Part shown: piece after piece, positions 18,242 to 27,471 of the stretch
Layout of the letters: each line of letters begins with the position of its first letter
Position numbering within the stretch: position 1 is the stretch's first letter
Source of the DNA: Phormidesmis priestleyi BC1401
Lineage (GTDB): Bacteria; Cyanobacteriota; Cyanobacteriia; Leptolyngbyales; Leptolyngbyaceae
Reading direction: 5' to 3'
Assembly: GCF_001650195.1 (NCBI RefSeq)
Contig: NZ_LXYR01000006.1
Span: 62,001-126,000 of the forward strand
Length of the DNA: 64,000 nucleotides
The notes under the pieces: generated by a model
What the model saw: only the letters and a program-made list of their open reading frames with translations
Database searches by the model: none
Told to the model about the DNA's origin: nothing
Made by a program: the position numbers and the translations under genes

Positions 18242-18988
18242 TCACTCTGCATTCAAAAACTCTAAATAGGAATGGCTGATTTCTTTTACCGCCAGATCAT
18301 AGAACTGCTTGCCATGCTCAGGAGTCGCCAGCGCCGGGTTTGACCCCATTCGCCCATCGGGATATCGCCGCCGAAAATCGATCGCGCCATAAATTTTGTG
18401 TCCTTTAGAAACATCTTCGCTCAAAGGTGCTTGCTTAACTGCCTCAGGATAGAGGTATTGAGTCAGCGCCACCTCGCTTGGCGTGGCGTGAGAGCCTTCC
18501 TGATCGCCATATAGCTCTTTCGCCAGCTTATAGACTGAGCCGCACATATACCAATTGCTGACCTGACACTGCACTCGATCGGCTCCAGGAATGCCCAAAT
18601 CAGCGAGGTGAGCGTAAGTTTCAGAAAACGCAGCCTTCATCGTTGCCACATTGCCGCCGTGACCATTGATAAATAAAAACTTCTGAAATCCGCTTTTGGC
18701 AAGGCAGGTAATATAGTCTCGTAGCATTAAAATCATCGTGCTGGGTCGGAGGCTCATACTCCCCGGAAACGCCGTGTGGTGCAGCGCCATGCCGACATTG
18801 ATCGTGGGGGCAACCAGCCCATGAGTCGCGTCTCCGACTCCGCGCGCGATCGCTTCTGCACAAATCGCGTCCGTTCCAATCAGTCCGATCGGGCTGTGTT
18901 GCTCAGTAGACCCGATCGGGAGAATCATTCCTTTCGACTGCTCAAGATACGTTTCAACTTCTAGCCAAGTCGTGAGATGAAGCAACAT
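18242..18988 (-). CDS. Creatininase-family amidohydrolase
   Basis: The protein has 248 residues from ATG 18988 (MLLHLTTWLEVE). It has metal-binding motifs typical of creatininase/formamide-hydrolase proteins: LPIGSTEQHSPIGLIGTDA with the EQH ligands, FINGHGGN, and GDQEGSHATPSEVAL. The family includes creatininase, MftE-like peptidases and FAPy deformylases (ArfB); the substrate is not decidable here. Upstream extension to 19270 would run through the divergent btpA promoter and lacks conservation. It is transcribed divergently from btpA. Confidence 0.85.
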   Translation of the reverse strand: MLLHLTTWLEVETYLEQSKGMILPIGSTEQHSPIGLIGTDAICAEAIARGVGDATHGLVAPTINVGMALHHTAFPGSMSLRPSTMILMLRDYITCLAKSGFQKFLFINGHGGNVATMKAAFSETYAHLADLGIPGADRVQCQVSNWYMCGSVYKLAKELYGDQEGSHATPSEVALTQYLYPEAVKQAPLSEDVSKGHKIYGAIDFRRRYPDGRMGSNPALATPEHGKQFYDLAVKEISHSYLEFLNAE

Positions 18989-19106
18989 AGGCGCTTTAGT
19001 AAGGTTTCTCTCACTATAAGACCTAGCAGACGGCGAATTCAGGTACGGTAAACAGCTATGATTTGGATCAGTTGAACCTTTGCTGCTGAAGCCAAACATT
19101 GGGTAC

Positions 19107-19952
19107 GTGGATCTCAAACAAGTCTTTAAAACTCCTAATCCGATTATTGGTGTCGTGCATCTATTGCCCCTACCCACCTCTCCGCGTTGGGGTGGCAGTC
19201 TTAAGGCAATCATCGATCGCGCCGAACAGGAAGCAACCGCTCTAGCGGCAGGCGGCGTAGATGGCATCATTGTCGAAAATTTCTTCGATGCGCCGTTTCC
19301 GAAAGATCATGTCGATCCGGCGGTGGTTAGCGCGATGACGGTGGTGATCCAAAAATTGATGCACATGGTGACGCTTCCGATCGGGATCAACGTGCTGCGA
19401 AATGATGCTCAAAGTGCATTTGCGATCGCGGCTTGCGTCCAGGCTCAGTTTATCCGCGTCAACGTCTGGACGGGCATCATGGCAACTGACCAGGGCATGA
19501 TTGAAGGGCGCGCCCATGAGCTGCTGCGCTATCGTCGAGAATTGGGCTGTGATGTTAAAGTGTTTGCCGATGTGCTGGTCAAACACGCTCGCCCGTTGGG
19601 TTCGCCTAATTTGACAATGGCTGTGCAAGATACGATCGAGCGCGGGTTAGCCGACGCGGTGATTCTCTCTGGTTGGGCAACGGGCAACCCTCCGAGCTTA
19701 GAAGATTTAGAACTCGCCAGCGCTGCCGCTAATGGAACGCCCGTCTTGATTGGCAGTGGTGCCGATTGGGAGAATATTCCCAAGTTAATGACGGCAGCCG
19801 ATGGCGTGATTGTGTCGAGTTCGCTCAAGCGTCAAGGCAAACGAGAAAACTCGATCGACCCGATTCGAGTCAGCCGTTTTGTAGAAGCCACTCGTCGCAG
19901 TGTGCCTTCAGATCAAACAAAGTCGATTTCTTCGCTGAGTCTGCATTCCTAA
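19107..19952 (+). CDS. btpA: Photosystem I biogenesis protein BtpA
   Basis: The protein has about 281 residues from GTG 19107. It has the BtpA/SgcQ TIM-barrel features PIIGVVHLLPLPTSPRW, GGVDGIIVENFFDAPF, LPIGINVLRNDA and FIRVNVWTGIMATDQGMIEG. In Synechocystis BtpA is a thylakoid-associated extrinsic protein needed to stabilise the photosystem I reaction-centre proteins. The start is uncertain: a TTG at 19080 in frame would add nine residues. The Uma2 gene follows 16 bases later on the same strand. Confidence 0.92.
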   Translation: MDLKQVFKTPNPIIGVVHLLPLPTSPRWGGSLKAIIDRAEQEATALAAGGVDGIIVENFFDAPFPKDHVDPAVVSAMTVVIQKLMHMVTLPIGINVLRNDAQSAFAIAACVQAQFIRVNVWTGIMATDQGMIEGRAHELLRYRRELGCDVKVFADVLVKHARPLGSPNLTMAVQDTIERGLADAVILSGWATGNPPSLEDLELASAAANGTPVLIGSGADWENIPKLMTAADGVIVSSSLKRQGKRENSIDPIRVSRFVEATRRSVPSDQTKSISSLSLHS

Positions 19953-19968
19953 ATACAAACAGTAATCG

Positions 19969-20571
19969 ATGCTGCACTTTGACCTCCTAGAAAAACTTAT
20001 TGCTCAACCCGTGTCATCTGACGAAATAGAACGGCGATTTCTGATCAGTGGAGTCAGTTGGCAACAGTATGAAGCCCTGCTAGAGGACATGAGCGATGAT
20101 TTTTCAGGCTTGCGTGTGACTTATTTAGAAGGGACTTTAGAAATTATGGCTCCTAGCCGCAAGCATGAATTCAATAAGTCAGTCATTGGCTCTTTGCTAG
20201 AAGCTTATTTTCAAGAAACTCGAACTCGCTATTATCCTTTAGGCTCAACCACGTTTCGTAAACAGGCAAAAGCAAGAGGAGCAGAGCCAGATGAATGTTA
20301 TTGTGTCGGCTCAGAGAAAGAGTTTCCTGATATCGCGATCGAGGTAGTCAAAACAAATAGCATCCATAAATTAGACGTTTACAAAGGGTTAGAAGTCCCA
20401 GAAGTTTGGTTTTCGCAGAACGATCGCTTCTCAGTTTATCGGCTGCGAGGAGAGAGTTACGAATTGCTCGATCGCAGCGAATTTCTACCGAATCTAGATT
20501 TGAATCTATTAGCAACTTACGTTCTTCAAGCTGAACCGTTGGATGCAGTTTTAGAATTTCGAGGACGCTAA
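19969..20571 (+). CDS. Uma2 family (PD-(D/E)XK-fold) protein
   Basis: The 200-residue Uma2/DUF820 protein has YLEGTLEIMAPSRKHEFNKSVIG near residue 60 (the GxLExMxP..HE region), ARGAEPDECYCV at about 103 and the core DIAIEVVKTNSIHKLDVY at about 122 with the Asp and Glu of the nuclease-like fold; WFSQND follows. Uma2 proteins are hugely expanded in cyanobacteria, and no activity is firmly known. It is close behind btpA and may be co-transcribed. Confidence 0.88.
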   Translation: MLHFDLLEKLIAQPVSSDEIERRFLISGVSWQQYEALLEDMSDDFSGLRVTYLEGTLEIMAPSRKHEFNKSVIGSLLEAYFQETRTRYYPLGSTTFRKQAKARGAEPDECYCVGSEKEFPDIAIEVVKTNSIHKLDVYKGLEVPEVWFSQNDRFSVYRLRGESYELLDRSEFLPNLDLNLLATYVLQAEPLDAVLEFRGR

Positions 20572-20584
20572 CGGGCAATGCTCA

Positions 20585-21148
20585 TCAACGCTTACCGATT
20601 TTCAACCATGTAAAAACCTGATTTGGGGTTAGTGCTAGATTAATTCCATCGATAACTAGAAGCTGACGATCGCCTCTGCAAACTTCAGGTTCTTGATGTG
20701 GAGCAAACACTAAGATTGAGTAATCATCTGGATCAAGCATCCAACCTAACTTGCAGCCGTGCTGTAGACAGTGCAAGATGTTGTCGATTACGCGAGTTGC
20801 TCTTTGGTCAGGTGAAAGAATCTCGATCGTCCAATCGGGTGCTTTGATGAAATTGTCCTCTGGTTCCCCTACTTCATCGATTTGAATTTGCTCCCAGGCA
20901 ATGACTGCAACGTCAGGTACGACAGAACGCCCGCCAAACGTACACCGAAGTTCAGGTAGGGCTGTGTAGTCGCTGCTGCTCTTGTCTATTGCATTCAGCA
21001 GGCGTTTCTGCAAGATAGAATGTCGAGTCTTGGGCATCGGTTTCTGAAGCGCGACTCCGTGCACGTACTCCCATGCTGGCGATTCTTCCAAGTATGGCAA
21101 TTTGAGGAAGTCTTCAAGAACAAGGGCTTGAATGGGAGAGGATGACAT
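20585..21148 (-). CDS. Uma2 family (PD-(D/E)XK-fold) protein
   Basis: The protein has 187 residues from ATG 21148 (MSSSPIQALV). Core motifs are WEYVHGVALQKPMPKTRHS at about 25, LRCTFGGRSVVPDVAVIAW at about 68, and APDWTIEILSPDQRATRV at about 101, with the D...ExL variant of the nuclease-like active site. It is convergent with the preceding Uma2 gene, with stops only 13 bases apart, but the two belong to different sub-lineages (LRCTFGG versus GAEPDEC). The in-frame start at 21184 is less likely. Confidence 0.88.
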   Translation of the reverse strand: MSSSPIQALVLEDFLKLPYLEESPAWEYVHGVALQKPMPKTRHSILQKRLLNAIDKSSSDYTALPELRCTFGGRSVVPDVAVIAWEQIQIDEVGEPEDNFIKAPDWTIEILSPDQRATRVIDNILHCLQHGCKLGWMLDPDDYSILVFAPHQEPEVCRGDRQLLVIDGINLALTPNQVFTWLKIGKR

Positions 21149-21243
21149 AGTGCAAAAATTAGAGAGACATACTCTTAAATTCAAGTATAAGGGTGTGCAA
21201 AAGTTCTCTCTAAACTCTTCTAATAAAAAACCCGTCCATCAAG

Positions 21244-22029
21244 TTAAACCCATCCTCGCAGCCAATACACGGCAATTCCGACATACTCCTTTAAAGCTCT
21301 GGTGGTGCGTCGAAGCTGATCGGCATCGGGTAAAGCGTCGAGAACATTGGCTTCTAGGGTGATGGGTTGCTGCGGATCGATTTGAGTCGATGTAAAGTCT
21401 GTAGGAGCCGCGATCGCATCTATCCCCAACTTTCTAAAAATCATCAGCGATCGCGGTATGTGCATCGCAGAAGTTACCAGCAAAACGCGCCGGATTCCTT
21501 GAGCCTCCATAATTTGCTTGACGTTGACGGCATTCTCGCGCGTGTTGAGCGAGCTAGGGTCTTGCAGCATCGCCGATCGAGGAACGCCCATCGGCTCTAG
21601 CAAGATTGCCATATCTTCAGACTCTGAGCTGCCACTTTTGCGCCAATCAATCCGCCCGCCACTGAGAATTAGACGCGGAGCTTTCCCGTCTCGATAGAGT
21701 TTGGCAGCGTAGAGCACGCGATCGCCCTCCTCCTTAATTTCAACCCACGGTCGCGGATATAACGCAGGTTCCGTAGATCCACCGAGAACCACAATTGCAT
21801 CAGCCTTTGGCAAACTGGTGGGGAGATTTTGGAATTCTAGCGATCGCGCCAACCCATCGCTTATCCCAGCATTGCTGCTCAGTAAAAGAACCAGCAGCGC
21901 CATCGCAATTGGAATGGCAGCTAGACGTGGACGCTTCCACAACAGTAGAAACGCCATAAGCAGCAGCAGACATGATAGCCCCAGTGGGTAGAAAAACAGA
22001 GGCAGCAGTTTCGAGACAAAAAGAAACAT
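21244..22029 (-). CDS. YdcF/ElyC family membrane protein (DUF218)
   Basis: The 261-residue protein has two N-terminal transmembrane helices (LLPLFFYPLGLSCLLLLMAFLL and AIPIAMALLVLLLSS). It continues with the DUF218 domain: DAIVVLGGSTEP at about 78, APRLILSGGRIDW at about 116, NTRENAVNVKQIM at about 162 and RVLLVTSAMHIPRS at about 181. ElyC/SanA-type proteins affect envelope polysaccharide or peptidoglycan precursor metabolism. The substrate is unknown. A Uma2 gene lies downstream on the same strand. Confidence 0.87.
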   Translation of the reverse strand: MFLFVSKLLPLFFYPLGLSCLLLLMAFLLLWKRPRLAAIPIAMALLVLLLSSNAGISDGLARSLEFQNLPTSLPKADAIVVLGGSTEPALYPRPWVEIKEEGDRVLYAAKLYRDGKAPRLILSGGRIDWRKSGSSESEDMAILLEPMGVPRSAMLQDPSSLNTRENAVNVKQIMEAQGIRRVLLVTSAMHIPRSLMIFRKLGIDAIAAPTDFTSTQIDPQQPITLEANVLDALPDADQLRRTTRALKEYVGIAVYWLRGWV

Positions 22030-22188
22030 AGACAGTATGAGAATTTGTCAGCCGTTACGCTAAAGGTCACGCAGGATGTAGCTATAGTGAATGCATGTAT
22101 TTGATACTACCCGTACAACAGCGATAGATTGGTTCATTTCAGGGCACTCTTGACATTACATGATTATCGACCTATCACGGGCTGACCA

Positions 22189-23043
22189 ATGCGACGACAG
22201 CTTGCGCCTGCAATCACTTACTACATCCGTAGACTTCTCCATCAACATCGCGATCGGTTGACGTTTCCATTGGTTGACAGCACGGGCAATCAAGCCGATG
22301 CCAACACAAACTTAGGAGAGGTTCTCGCGAGTTTGTATGTCAAAGAGCAAAAAATTGACTCGGTGATGTTTGAAGTCGAGCGGCTTGCTTTGCTGCATCA
22401 ATCACTCAACCAAGCCAGTGTAAAAGACTCGCAAGACCTTCAAAACACTGAGAAACAGATCTTTGGGCTATTGGGCTGCGAGATCAAAGCCATTCATGGT
22501 GTCATGAGCATTCATGGAAATACGACGCTGCCTTACACGAGTCGCTACTCTAGCTGTGAGATCGAAAAAGCCTCGTTCAAAAACATTTTGCTTGTAGATG
22601 CTGAACCCGCCAGTCGCCATTTGCTGACAACTGCGTTGACCTATCACGGCTATCGAGTTCACACCTCTAATGATGGCGAAGAGGCACTAGAAAGCGCTCA
22701 GAGCCTTCATCCTGATGCGATCTTGCTGGATGTAGTGCTGCCCGACATGAACGGTTATGCTGTTTGCGAACAACTCAAGGTCGGTCGCTCTACTCAAAAG
22801 ATTCCAGTTTTGTTTGTGAGCGCTATCAATAACATTGCCAGTAAGGTTCAAGCTTTTCATGTTGGAGGGGTTGACTACATCACAAAGCCGTTCCAGATTG
22901 AAGAGGTTTTAGTGCGCGTTGAGCACCAGGTTAATCTTCGGATTGCACAAAAGCAGCAAGAAGAATGGACAAGCCAACTTCAGCGAGAAATTCAGGATCT
23001 CAAGCAACTGCGAGCACGATCGTATCAAACTACTTTGTCTTAG
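22189..23043 (+). CDS. Response regulator with helical N-terminus and no output domain
   Basis: The protein has 284 residues. Residues 1-128 are an unassigned, partly helical segment. Residues 132-247 are a receiver domain: phosphoacceptor Asp181 in LLDVVLPDMNG, Ser211 in the Thr position, and Lys233 in TKPF. The first acidic pocket has Asp137 but Ala138 where many receivers have a second Asp. The C-terminus is a short coiled coil (QKQQEEWTSQLQREIQDLKQL), which in many cyanobacterial proteins links to a kinase or GGDEF domain, but the frame ends here. It may act as a stand-alone signalling or scaffold protein, or be a truncated hybrid. Confidence 0.82.
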   Translation: MRRQLAPAITYYIRRLLHQHRDRLTFPLVDSTGNQADANTNLGEVLASLYVKEQKIDSVMFEVERLALLHQSLNQASVKDSQDLQNTEKQIFGLLGCEIKAIHGVMSIHGNTTLPYTSRYSSCEIEKASFKNILLVDAEPASRHLLTTALTYHGYRVHTSNDGEEALESAQSLHPDAILLDVVLPDMNGYAVCEQLKVGRSTQKIPVLFVSAINNIASKVQAFHVGGVDYITKPFQIEEVLVRVEHQVNLRIAQKQQEEWTSQLQREIQDLKQLRARSYQTTLS

Positions 23044-23227
23044 GTCGGGAGAACCCTATTTGGTTTCAGTCTGATGAGCGTTTGCTTTTCTTCTCTCTCT
23101 AGAGTTGGATTATGAATTCATTAAGCCTTCTTTTTGAGTCAGCCAACAGAAGGATGAATGGATCAGAAGGCTGTGTCAATCTTTAATGTGGATGCTGATT
23201 TCAATATCGATAATTGGAGAACGAAAA

Positions 23228-24268
23228 ATGGTAATGACGCTTGATGATACAAAGCGCATGGCGATCGCCACGAAGCTTGCTGATGTAAAGGCAATTCAAG
23301 AACTCCTAATCTCTAATGAAGAAAAATTTATTTCGGCTGTTAATGACAGTGCGATTGCTGATCGATTTAGAGATATGCTCAAAGATGACCACAAGAATCT
23401 GGGCATCATTGACACCACGATCGTTCAATATGGCGTGAAGTCAGAACCGAAAGACACCGTGGTCGAGATGGTCAAAAAAATCGACGAACTAATGTCTGGT
23501 TCTAAGCTGACGATTTATGAGAAGGTCTTTCAGCATGAACTGCTAAAGCACCAGCAGGCAATGACTGGCATTGTGATTCACAAGGCGGCTCAAAAGGTTG
23601 GCGCTGATGTGGATGCGGCTCTTGGTCCGCTTAACACAGTTAACTTTGAAAACCGCGCTCATCAAGAACAGCTCAAAGGAGTTTTAGAAGTTCTAGGCGT
23701 TCGCGAGCTAACTGGGCTAGAAGCAGATCAAGGTTTATGGGCACGAGTGCAGGACTCGGTTGCTGCACTGACCGGGGTTGTGGGCAGCGTGGTCACGCAG
23801 ACGAGCGACAAATCTGACATGAATCTTCAGGATGTGATTCGGATGGATCACAAAAAGGTGAACACTCTATTCATGGAGATTGACGCGACTCAAGATCCTC
23901 AAAAGCGGCAGGAATATTTTGGTCAACTCTACAAAGATTTGAACGCTCATTCTCGCGCTGAAGAGGAAATTGCTTATCCCGCAGTTCGGGGCAAATATCC
24001 CGATGGCGACCTGAAAGAACTCTACGACGAGCAAGCAGAGATGAAAGTCTTGCTGGATCAAATCCGCTCTATGAATCCTGCTTCTGAAGACTTTATGAAT
24101 GCGATTCATCGTCTGAAAGACATTGTGATGGATCATGTCCGCCAAGAGGAAAGCACCTATTTTGCGGCTATCCGTGAGAAATTTAGCAGCGAAGAAAGCG
24201 AGCAGTTAGCAACTCAGTTCAAAACAGCTAAGAGCAAAATCCAAGACGAAATGAGTTCTACGAAATAG
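23228..24268 (+). CDS. Hemerythrin-like protein with two helical-bundle domains
   Basis: The protein has 346 residues from ATG 23228, preceded by TTGGAGAA at good spacing. The C-terminal half (about 205-320) has hemerythrin-type metal ligands: MDHKKVNTLF, LNAHSRAEEEIAYPAV and VMDHVRQEESTYF. The N-terminal half is a second helical bundle with DDHKNLGIIDTTIVQYGVK and FQHELLKHQQAMTGIVIHKAAQ, resembling a diverged ferritin- or hemerythrin-like domain. Such proteins bind di-iron and sense or store oxygen or iron. A strong terminator follows. Confidence 0.83.
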   Translation: MVMTLDDTKRMAIATKLADVKAIQELLISNEEKFISAVNDSAIADRFRDMLKDDHKNLGIIDTTIVQYGVKSEPKDTVVEMVKKIDELMSGSKLTIYEKVFQHELLKHQQAMTGIVIHKAAQKVGADVDAALGPLNTVNFENRAHQEQLKGVLEVLGVRELTGLEADQGLWARVQDSVAALTGVVGSVVTQTSDKSDMNLQDVIRMDHKKVNTLFMEIDATQDPQKRQEYFGQLYKDLNAHSRAEEEIAYPAVRGKYPDGDLKELYDEQAEMKVLLDQIRSMNPASEDFMNAIHRLKDIVMDHVRQEESTYFAAIREKFSSEESEQLATQFKTAKSKIQDEMSSTK

Positions 24269-24330
24269 GCTCGATCGTCATTACTTTCTGAAGTAGATTG
24301 ACGTTGAGACCTAACTTTTTGTAGTCCGCG

Positions 24331-24368
24331 ATCGCGAGGGAGTTGTAATACTCTCCTCGCGATTTTTT
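24331..24368 (+). terminator. Rho-independent terminator after the hemerythrin-like gene
   Basis: ATCGCGAGGGAG at 24331-24342 pairs with CTCTCCTCGCGAT at 24351-24363 (one bulge), with an eight-base loop, and is followed by TTTTTT. It lies between this gene and glyK and incorporates a HIP1-like core. Confidence 0.88.
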
Positions 24369-24418
24369 ATGGTTAGATAATACGTTAAGGTTTCTCTTAC
24401 GCCTTAACCTTAAAGTTT

Positions 24419-25456
24419 ATGAATGCTCTAAGCCAGCTTTTGCAGGAGCTACTCACCGAACGACCCTCTGAGAAGATTGCTTCATCTCTTGAGGCATTAA
24501 CGTTAGCCGATCGCCGACGCGCCCAAGCATTTGATATCACTTCTGAAACGGTTCGAGCCGTTATCGATTTTAGAATTCAGCTCTTCAAGGCGATTCATTC
24601 TGATTTCACGAACCTCTGTCAGCAGACATTCAAGCTTGACACTCCTCTGGATGAAGCTCTGTGGAATTTGTGGTTGCCGTTAGCGATTCAGATTGCCGAT
24701 CGACATAAGCAAAAAAAACAGCCGTTTGTTCAAGGGTTTTTGGGTGGACAGGGCACCGGAAAAACCACGCTAACTGCTGTTTTAACCCTAATTTTGAGTC
24801 ATTTGGGATACCGAACGATCGGCTTATCTTTAGATGATTTGTATTTGACTTATCGCGATCGTCAACTCTTACAGTCCCAAGATCCGCGCTTGGCTCGTCG
24901 CGGTCCTCCCGGAACTCATGATCTTAAACTTGGACTAGATGTATTAACGCAACTCAAACAGGGCAATCAAACGGTAGAGATCCCCCGCTTTGACAAATCG
25001 CTGTGGAATGGAGCAGGCGATCGCACTCAGTCAGACGTGATTTCAAATGCCGATATTGTTTTGTTTGAGGGTTGGTTTGTAGGCGTGCGTCCGATCGATC
25101 CCGCTTCATTTGAGACAGCACCTGCACCCATTTTGACAGAATCCGATCGAGCCTTTGCTCGTGATATGAATGTCCGATTGCACGATTATTTACCACTGTG
25201 GCAGCAACTCGACCGACTCGCTGTGCTCTATGTGCCAGAGTATCGACTGAGTAAACAATGGCGCAAACAGGCAGAACATCAGATGATTGCCCAAGGCAAA
25301 CCAGGGATGTCAGACGCAGAGATTGATGAATTTGTTGACTATTTTTGGCGGTCGCTGCATCCCCAATTGTTCATTAAGCCACTCATTCAGACCTGCGATT
25401 TGGTGATCGAAATCAATGCAGATCACTCCTCTGGAGCCGTCTATCGCGGAGTTTGA
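24419..25456 (+). CDS. glyK: D-glycerate 3-kinase (GLYK type)
   Basis: This 345-residue P-loop kinase has Walker A GGQGTGKTT at 109-117, IGLSLDDLYLTYRDR at about 139, RGPPGTHDLKLG at about 161, and FDKSLWNGAGDR with VLFEGWFVGVR later. These are hallmarks of the plant and cyanobacterial glycerate kinase that returns photorespiratory glycerate to the Calvin cycle as 3-phosphoglycerate. The N-terminal 90 residues are a helical extension usual for this family. Its stop overlaps the convergent small membrane gene by 16 bases. An inverted TTAAGG...CCTTAA pair lies just before the start. Confidence 0.92.
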   Translation: MNALSQLLQELLTERPSEKIASSLEALTLADRRRAQAFDITSETVRAVIDFRIQLFKAIHSDFTNLCQQTFKLDTPLDEALWNLWLPLAIQIADRHKQKKQPFVQGFLGGQGTGKTTLTAVLTLILSHLGYRTIGLSLDDLYLTYRDRQLLQSQDPRLARRGPPGTHDLKLGLDVLTQLKQGNQTVEIPRFDKSLWNGAGDRTQSDVISNADIVLFEGWFVGVRPIDPASFETAPAPILTESDRAFARDMNVRLHDYLPLWQQLDRLAVLYVPEYRLSKQWRKQAEHQMIAQGKPGMSDAEIDEFVDYFWRSLHPQLFIKPLIQTCDLVIEINADHSSGAVYRGV

Positions 25457-25635
25457 GAAGATTTATTTTGAACGCGTCCCACAATCCATAATCCGATCAA
25501 AATGGGGACGATCGCGAGTCCATTTCTCAGTCCAACATCCATTTCTAAGCTAGAGAAGGCGTTGAAATATGCCATGCCCAACACCGCAAACCAAAAAATT
25601 AAGGTAGCCCGCTTTTGACGCTTAGAAGAAGACAT
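25441..25635 (-). CDS. Small conserved membrane protein, unknown function
   Basis: The 64-residue protein has a basic start (SSSKRQKRAT), a hydrophobic segment IFWFAVLGMAYFNAFSSLEM and a second one LAIVPILIGLWIVGRV, so two membrane helices are likely. I do not recognise a named family. It is convergent with glyK, with a 16-base overlap. The start lies 84 bases from the divergent dxr gene. Confidence 0.6.
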   Translation of the reverse strand: MSSSKRQKRATLIFWFAVLGMAYFNAFSSLEMDVGLRNGLAIVPILIGLWIVGRVQNKSSQTPR

Positions 25636-25718
25636 AAGGGATGGCAGAATCAGTAATCACGAATTTAGAGTGCCACGAAACCTTAAGATAATCCTAAAGT
25701 GTCATCGGATCAGCGATC

Positions 25719-26909
25719 GTGAAAGCAATCTCCCTCCTTGGTTCAACTGGCTCAATTGGGACTCAAACCCTCGCTATTGTTGCCCAATATCCCCAGCAGT
25801 TTCGGGTCGTCGGCATGGCAGCAGGGCGCAATGTCAGCCTATTCGCCCAGCAAATTCGTCAGTTTCGTCCTGAGATTGTCGCTATTTGTGACGAAGACAA
25901 ACTCCCCGAACTGAGAGCGGCGATCGCGGAACTCGATCCGCAGCCCATCATCTTAGCCGGAAGTGCGGGGGTCGTCGAGGTGGCTCGATACGGCGATGCC
26001 GAAGCCGTCGTGACGGGCATCGTGGGATGTGCGGGACTGCTGCCAACGATCGCGGCGATCAAAGCGGGTAAAGATATCGCCTTGGCAAACAAAGAAACGC
26101 TGATTGCAGGCGGTCCGATCGTGCTGCCTTTAGTAGAAAAGCATGGCGTAAAGCTTCTTCCTGCCGATTCAGAACACTCGGCTATTTTCCAATGTTTGCA
26201 GGGAGTCCCCAATGGCGGACTGAGAAAAATTCTGTTAACCGCATCAGGAGGAGCGTTTAGAGACTGGGCAGTCGAAAAACTTGCTGATGTCACCGTTGCC
26301 GATGCGCTCAAACATCCCAACTGGTCGATGGGACGCAAGATCACAGTAGACTCTGCAACGCTGATGAACAAAGGCTTAGAAGTCATCGAAGCCCATTATT
26401 TATTTGGCGTGGACTATGACGACATTGAGATTGTCATTCATCCCCAAAGCATTATTCACTCGTTGATTGAGCTACAAGACACCTCGGTGCTGGCTCAGTT
26501 GGGTTGGGCAGATATGCGATTGCCGCTGCTCTATGCGCTGTCTTACCCCGATCGGTTGCCCACCAACTGGGAGCGGTTAAATCTGGTTAAAGCAGGCAAT
26601 CTCACCTTTAGAGAACCCGACCATGAGAAGTATCCCTGCATGGGGCTTGCTTATGCCGCAGGTCGCGCAGGAGGCTGCTTACCCGCCGTTTTGAATGCTG
26701 CCAATGAACAAGCGGTTGCCCTCTTCTTAGATGAGAAAATCCGCTTTTTAGACATTCCTCGACTGATTGAGCAGACGTGCGATCGCTACCAGTCTCAAAA
26801 CCGAGCGACACCCAGCCTAGAAGACATTTTGGCGGCGGATGAGTGGGCAAGACAAGATTTATTGACCGCTAGCCAGGACGGCGATCGCAGCTATTTTCTG
26901 GTGAGATAG
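25719..26909 (+). CDS. dxr: 1-deoxy-D-xylulose 5-phosphate reductoisomerase
   Basis: The 396-residue protein has the NADPH-binding start [28 protein letters not shown] at about 124, [16 protein letters not shown] at about 147 with metal ligands, [22 protein letters not shown] at about 206 and IHPQSIIHS at about 239. This is the second enzyme of the MEP isoprenoid pathway, making 2-C-methyl-erythritol 4-phosphate for carotenoids, chlorophyll phytol and quinones. GTG serves as start. The length is normal. Confidence 0.97.
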   Translation: MKAISLLGSTGSIGTQTLAIVAQYPQQFRVVGMAAGRNVSLFAQQIRQFRPEIVAICDEDKLPELRAAIAELDPQPIILAGSAGVVEVARYGDAEAVVTGIVGCAGLLPTIAAIKAGKDIALANKETLIAGGPIVLPLVEKHGVKLLPADSEHSAIFQCLQGVPNGGLRKILLTASGGAFRDWAVEKLADVTVADALKHPNWSMGRKITVDSATLMNKGLEVIEAHYLFGVDYDDIEIVIHPQSIIHSLIELQDTSVLAQLGWADMRLPLLYALSYPDRLPTNWERLNLVKAGNLTFREPDHEKYPCMGLAYAAGRAGGCLPAVLNAANEQAVALFLDEKIRFLDIPRLIEQTCDRYQSQNRATPSLEDILAADEWARQDLLTASQDGDRSYFLVR

Positions 26910-27186
26910 AGTCAGGATGGTTCCGTAAGAGTCTGGCTTTTCTCAATCAAAATTAACAAACGACCTAAGTTCTCGACATTCCGTTGAAGAAGCTATAAAA
27001 CCTTGACAAAGTAATGATTTCTTTCCCCAAAGTTAAATAAATAAATGCCATACTAATTGGCTGATTGGTGATCTAAAAATCACTCTTTGGGTAGGTGTCA
27101 GACTTCTGAATCCTCCGCAATCTTACGCAGAGTTAGCCGTGATTTCTGCATGAGTCTTCAATCAGCCGTTTAGTTGCCATATTGAC

Positions 27187-27399
27187 ATGAACGATCGCTC
27201 CCACGTCAACACCCCCGGTTTTCCTCTTTGGGCTTATCTCAATCAACCGCTTTTTCATCCTGCTCAACCATTCTTCATTCGTCCAAAGCGATTTTGGCGC
27301 TACCACAACATTCAGCAGCTAGAGCATTGTTGGATACGATCGGAACTGTACCTGCTTGAAGATTGTTGGCGACAGGATTTGAACTCAGAAGATCAATAG
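27187..27399 (+). CDS. Possible small protein, unknown
   Basis: A 70-codon frame with an ATG start, rich in Trp, Pro and His (GFPLWAYLNQPLFHPAQPFF, later RFWRYHNIQQLEHCW). It fills most of the gap between dxr and the convergent GH25 gene. No ribosome binding site is obvious and I recognise no family. The unusual aromatic content is compatible with a real small protein. The 277 bases before it show only a short GTGAT/ATCAC hairpin. Confidence 0.4.
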   Translation: MNDRSHVNTPGFPLWAYLNQPLFHPAQPFFIRPKRFWRYHNIQQLEHCWIRSELYLLEDCWRQDLNSEDQ

Positions 27400-27471
27400 A
27401 GACTTAATTTTGGGTTTTGGATGAGTCTAGCTGACTGAGAACTCAGACGCTCAGAAATCCAAAACCCATCT

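Noticed and set aside
27365-27392. tRNA-like 3' end on the minus strand (GTTCAAATCC next to TGTCGCC)
   Set aside because: No matching 5' acceptor strand, D arm or anticodon arm is found upstream on that strand, so it is a chance match inside the 70-codon frame.
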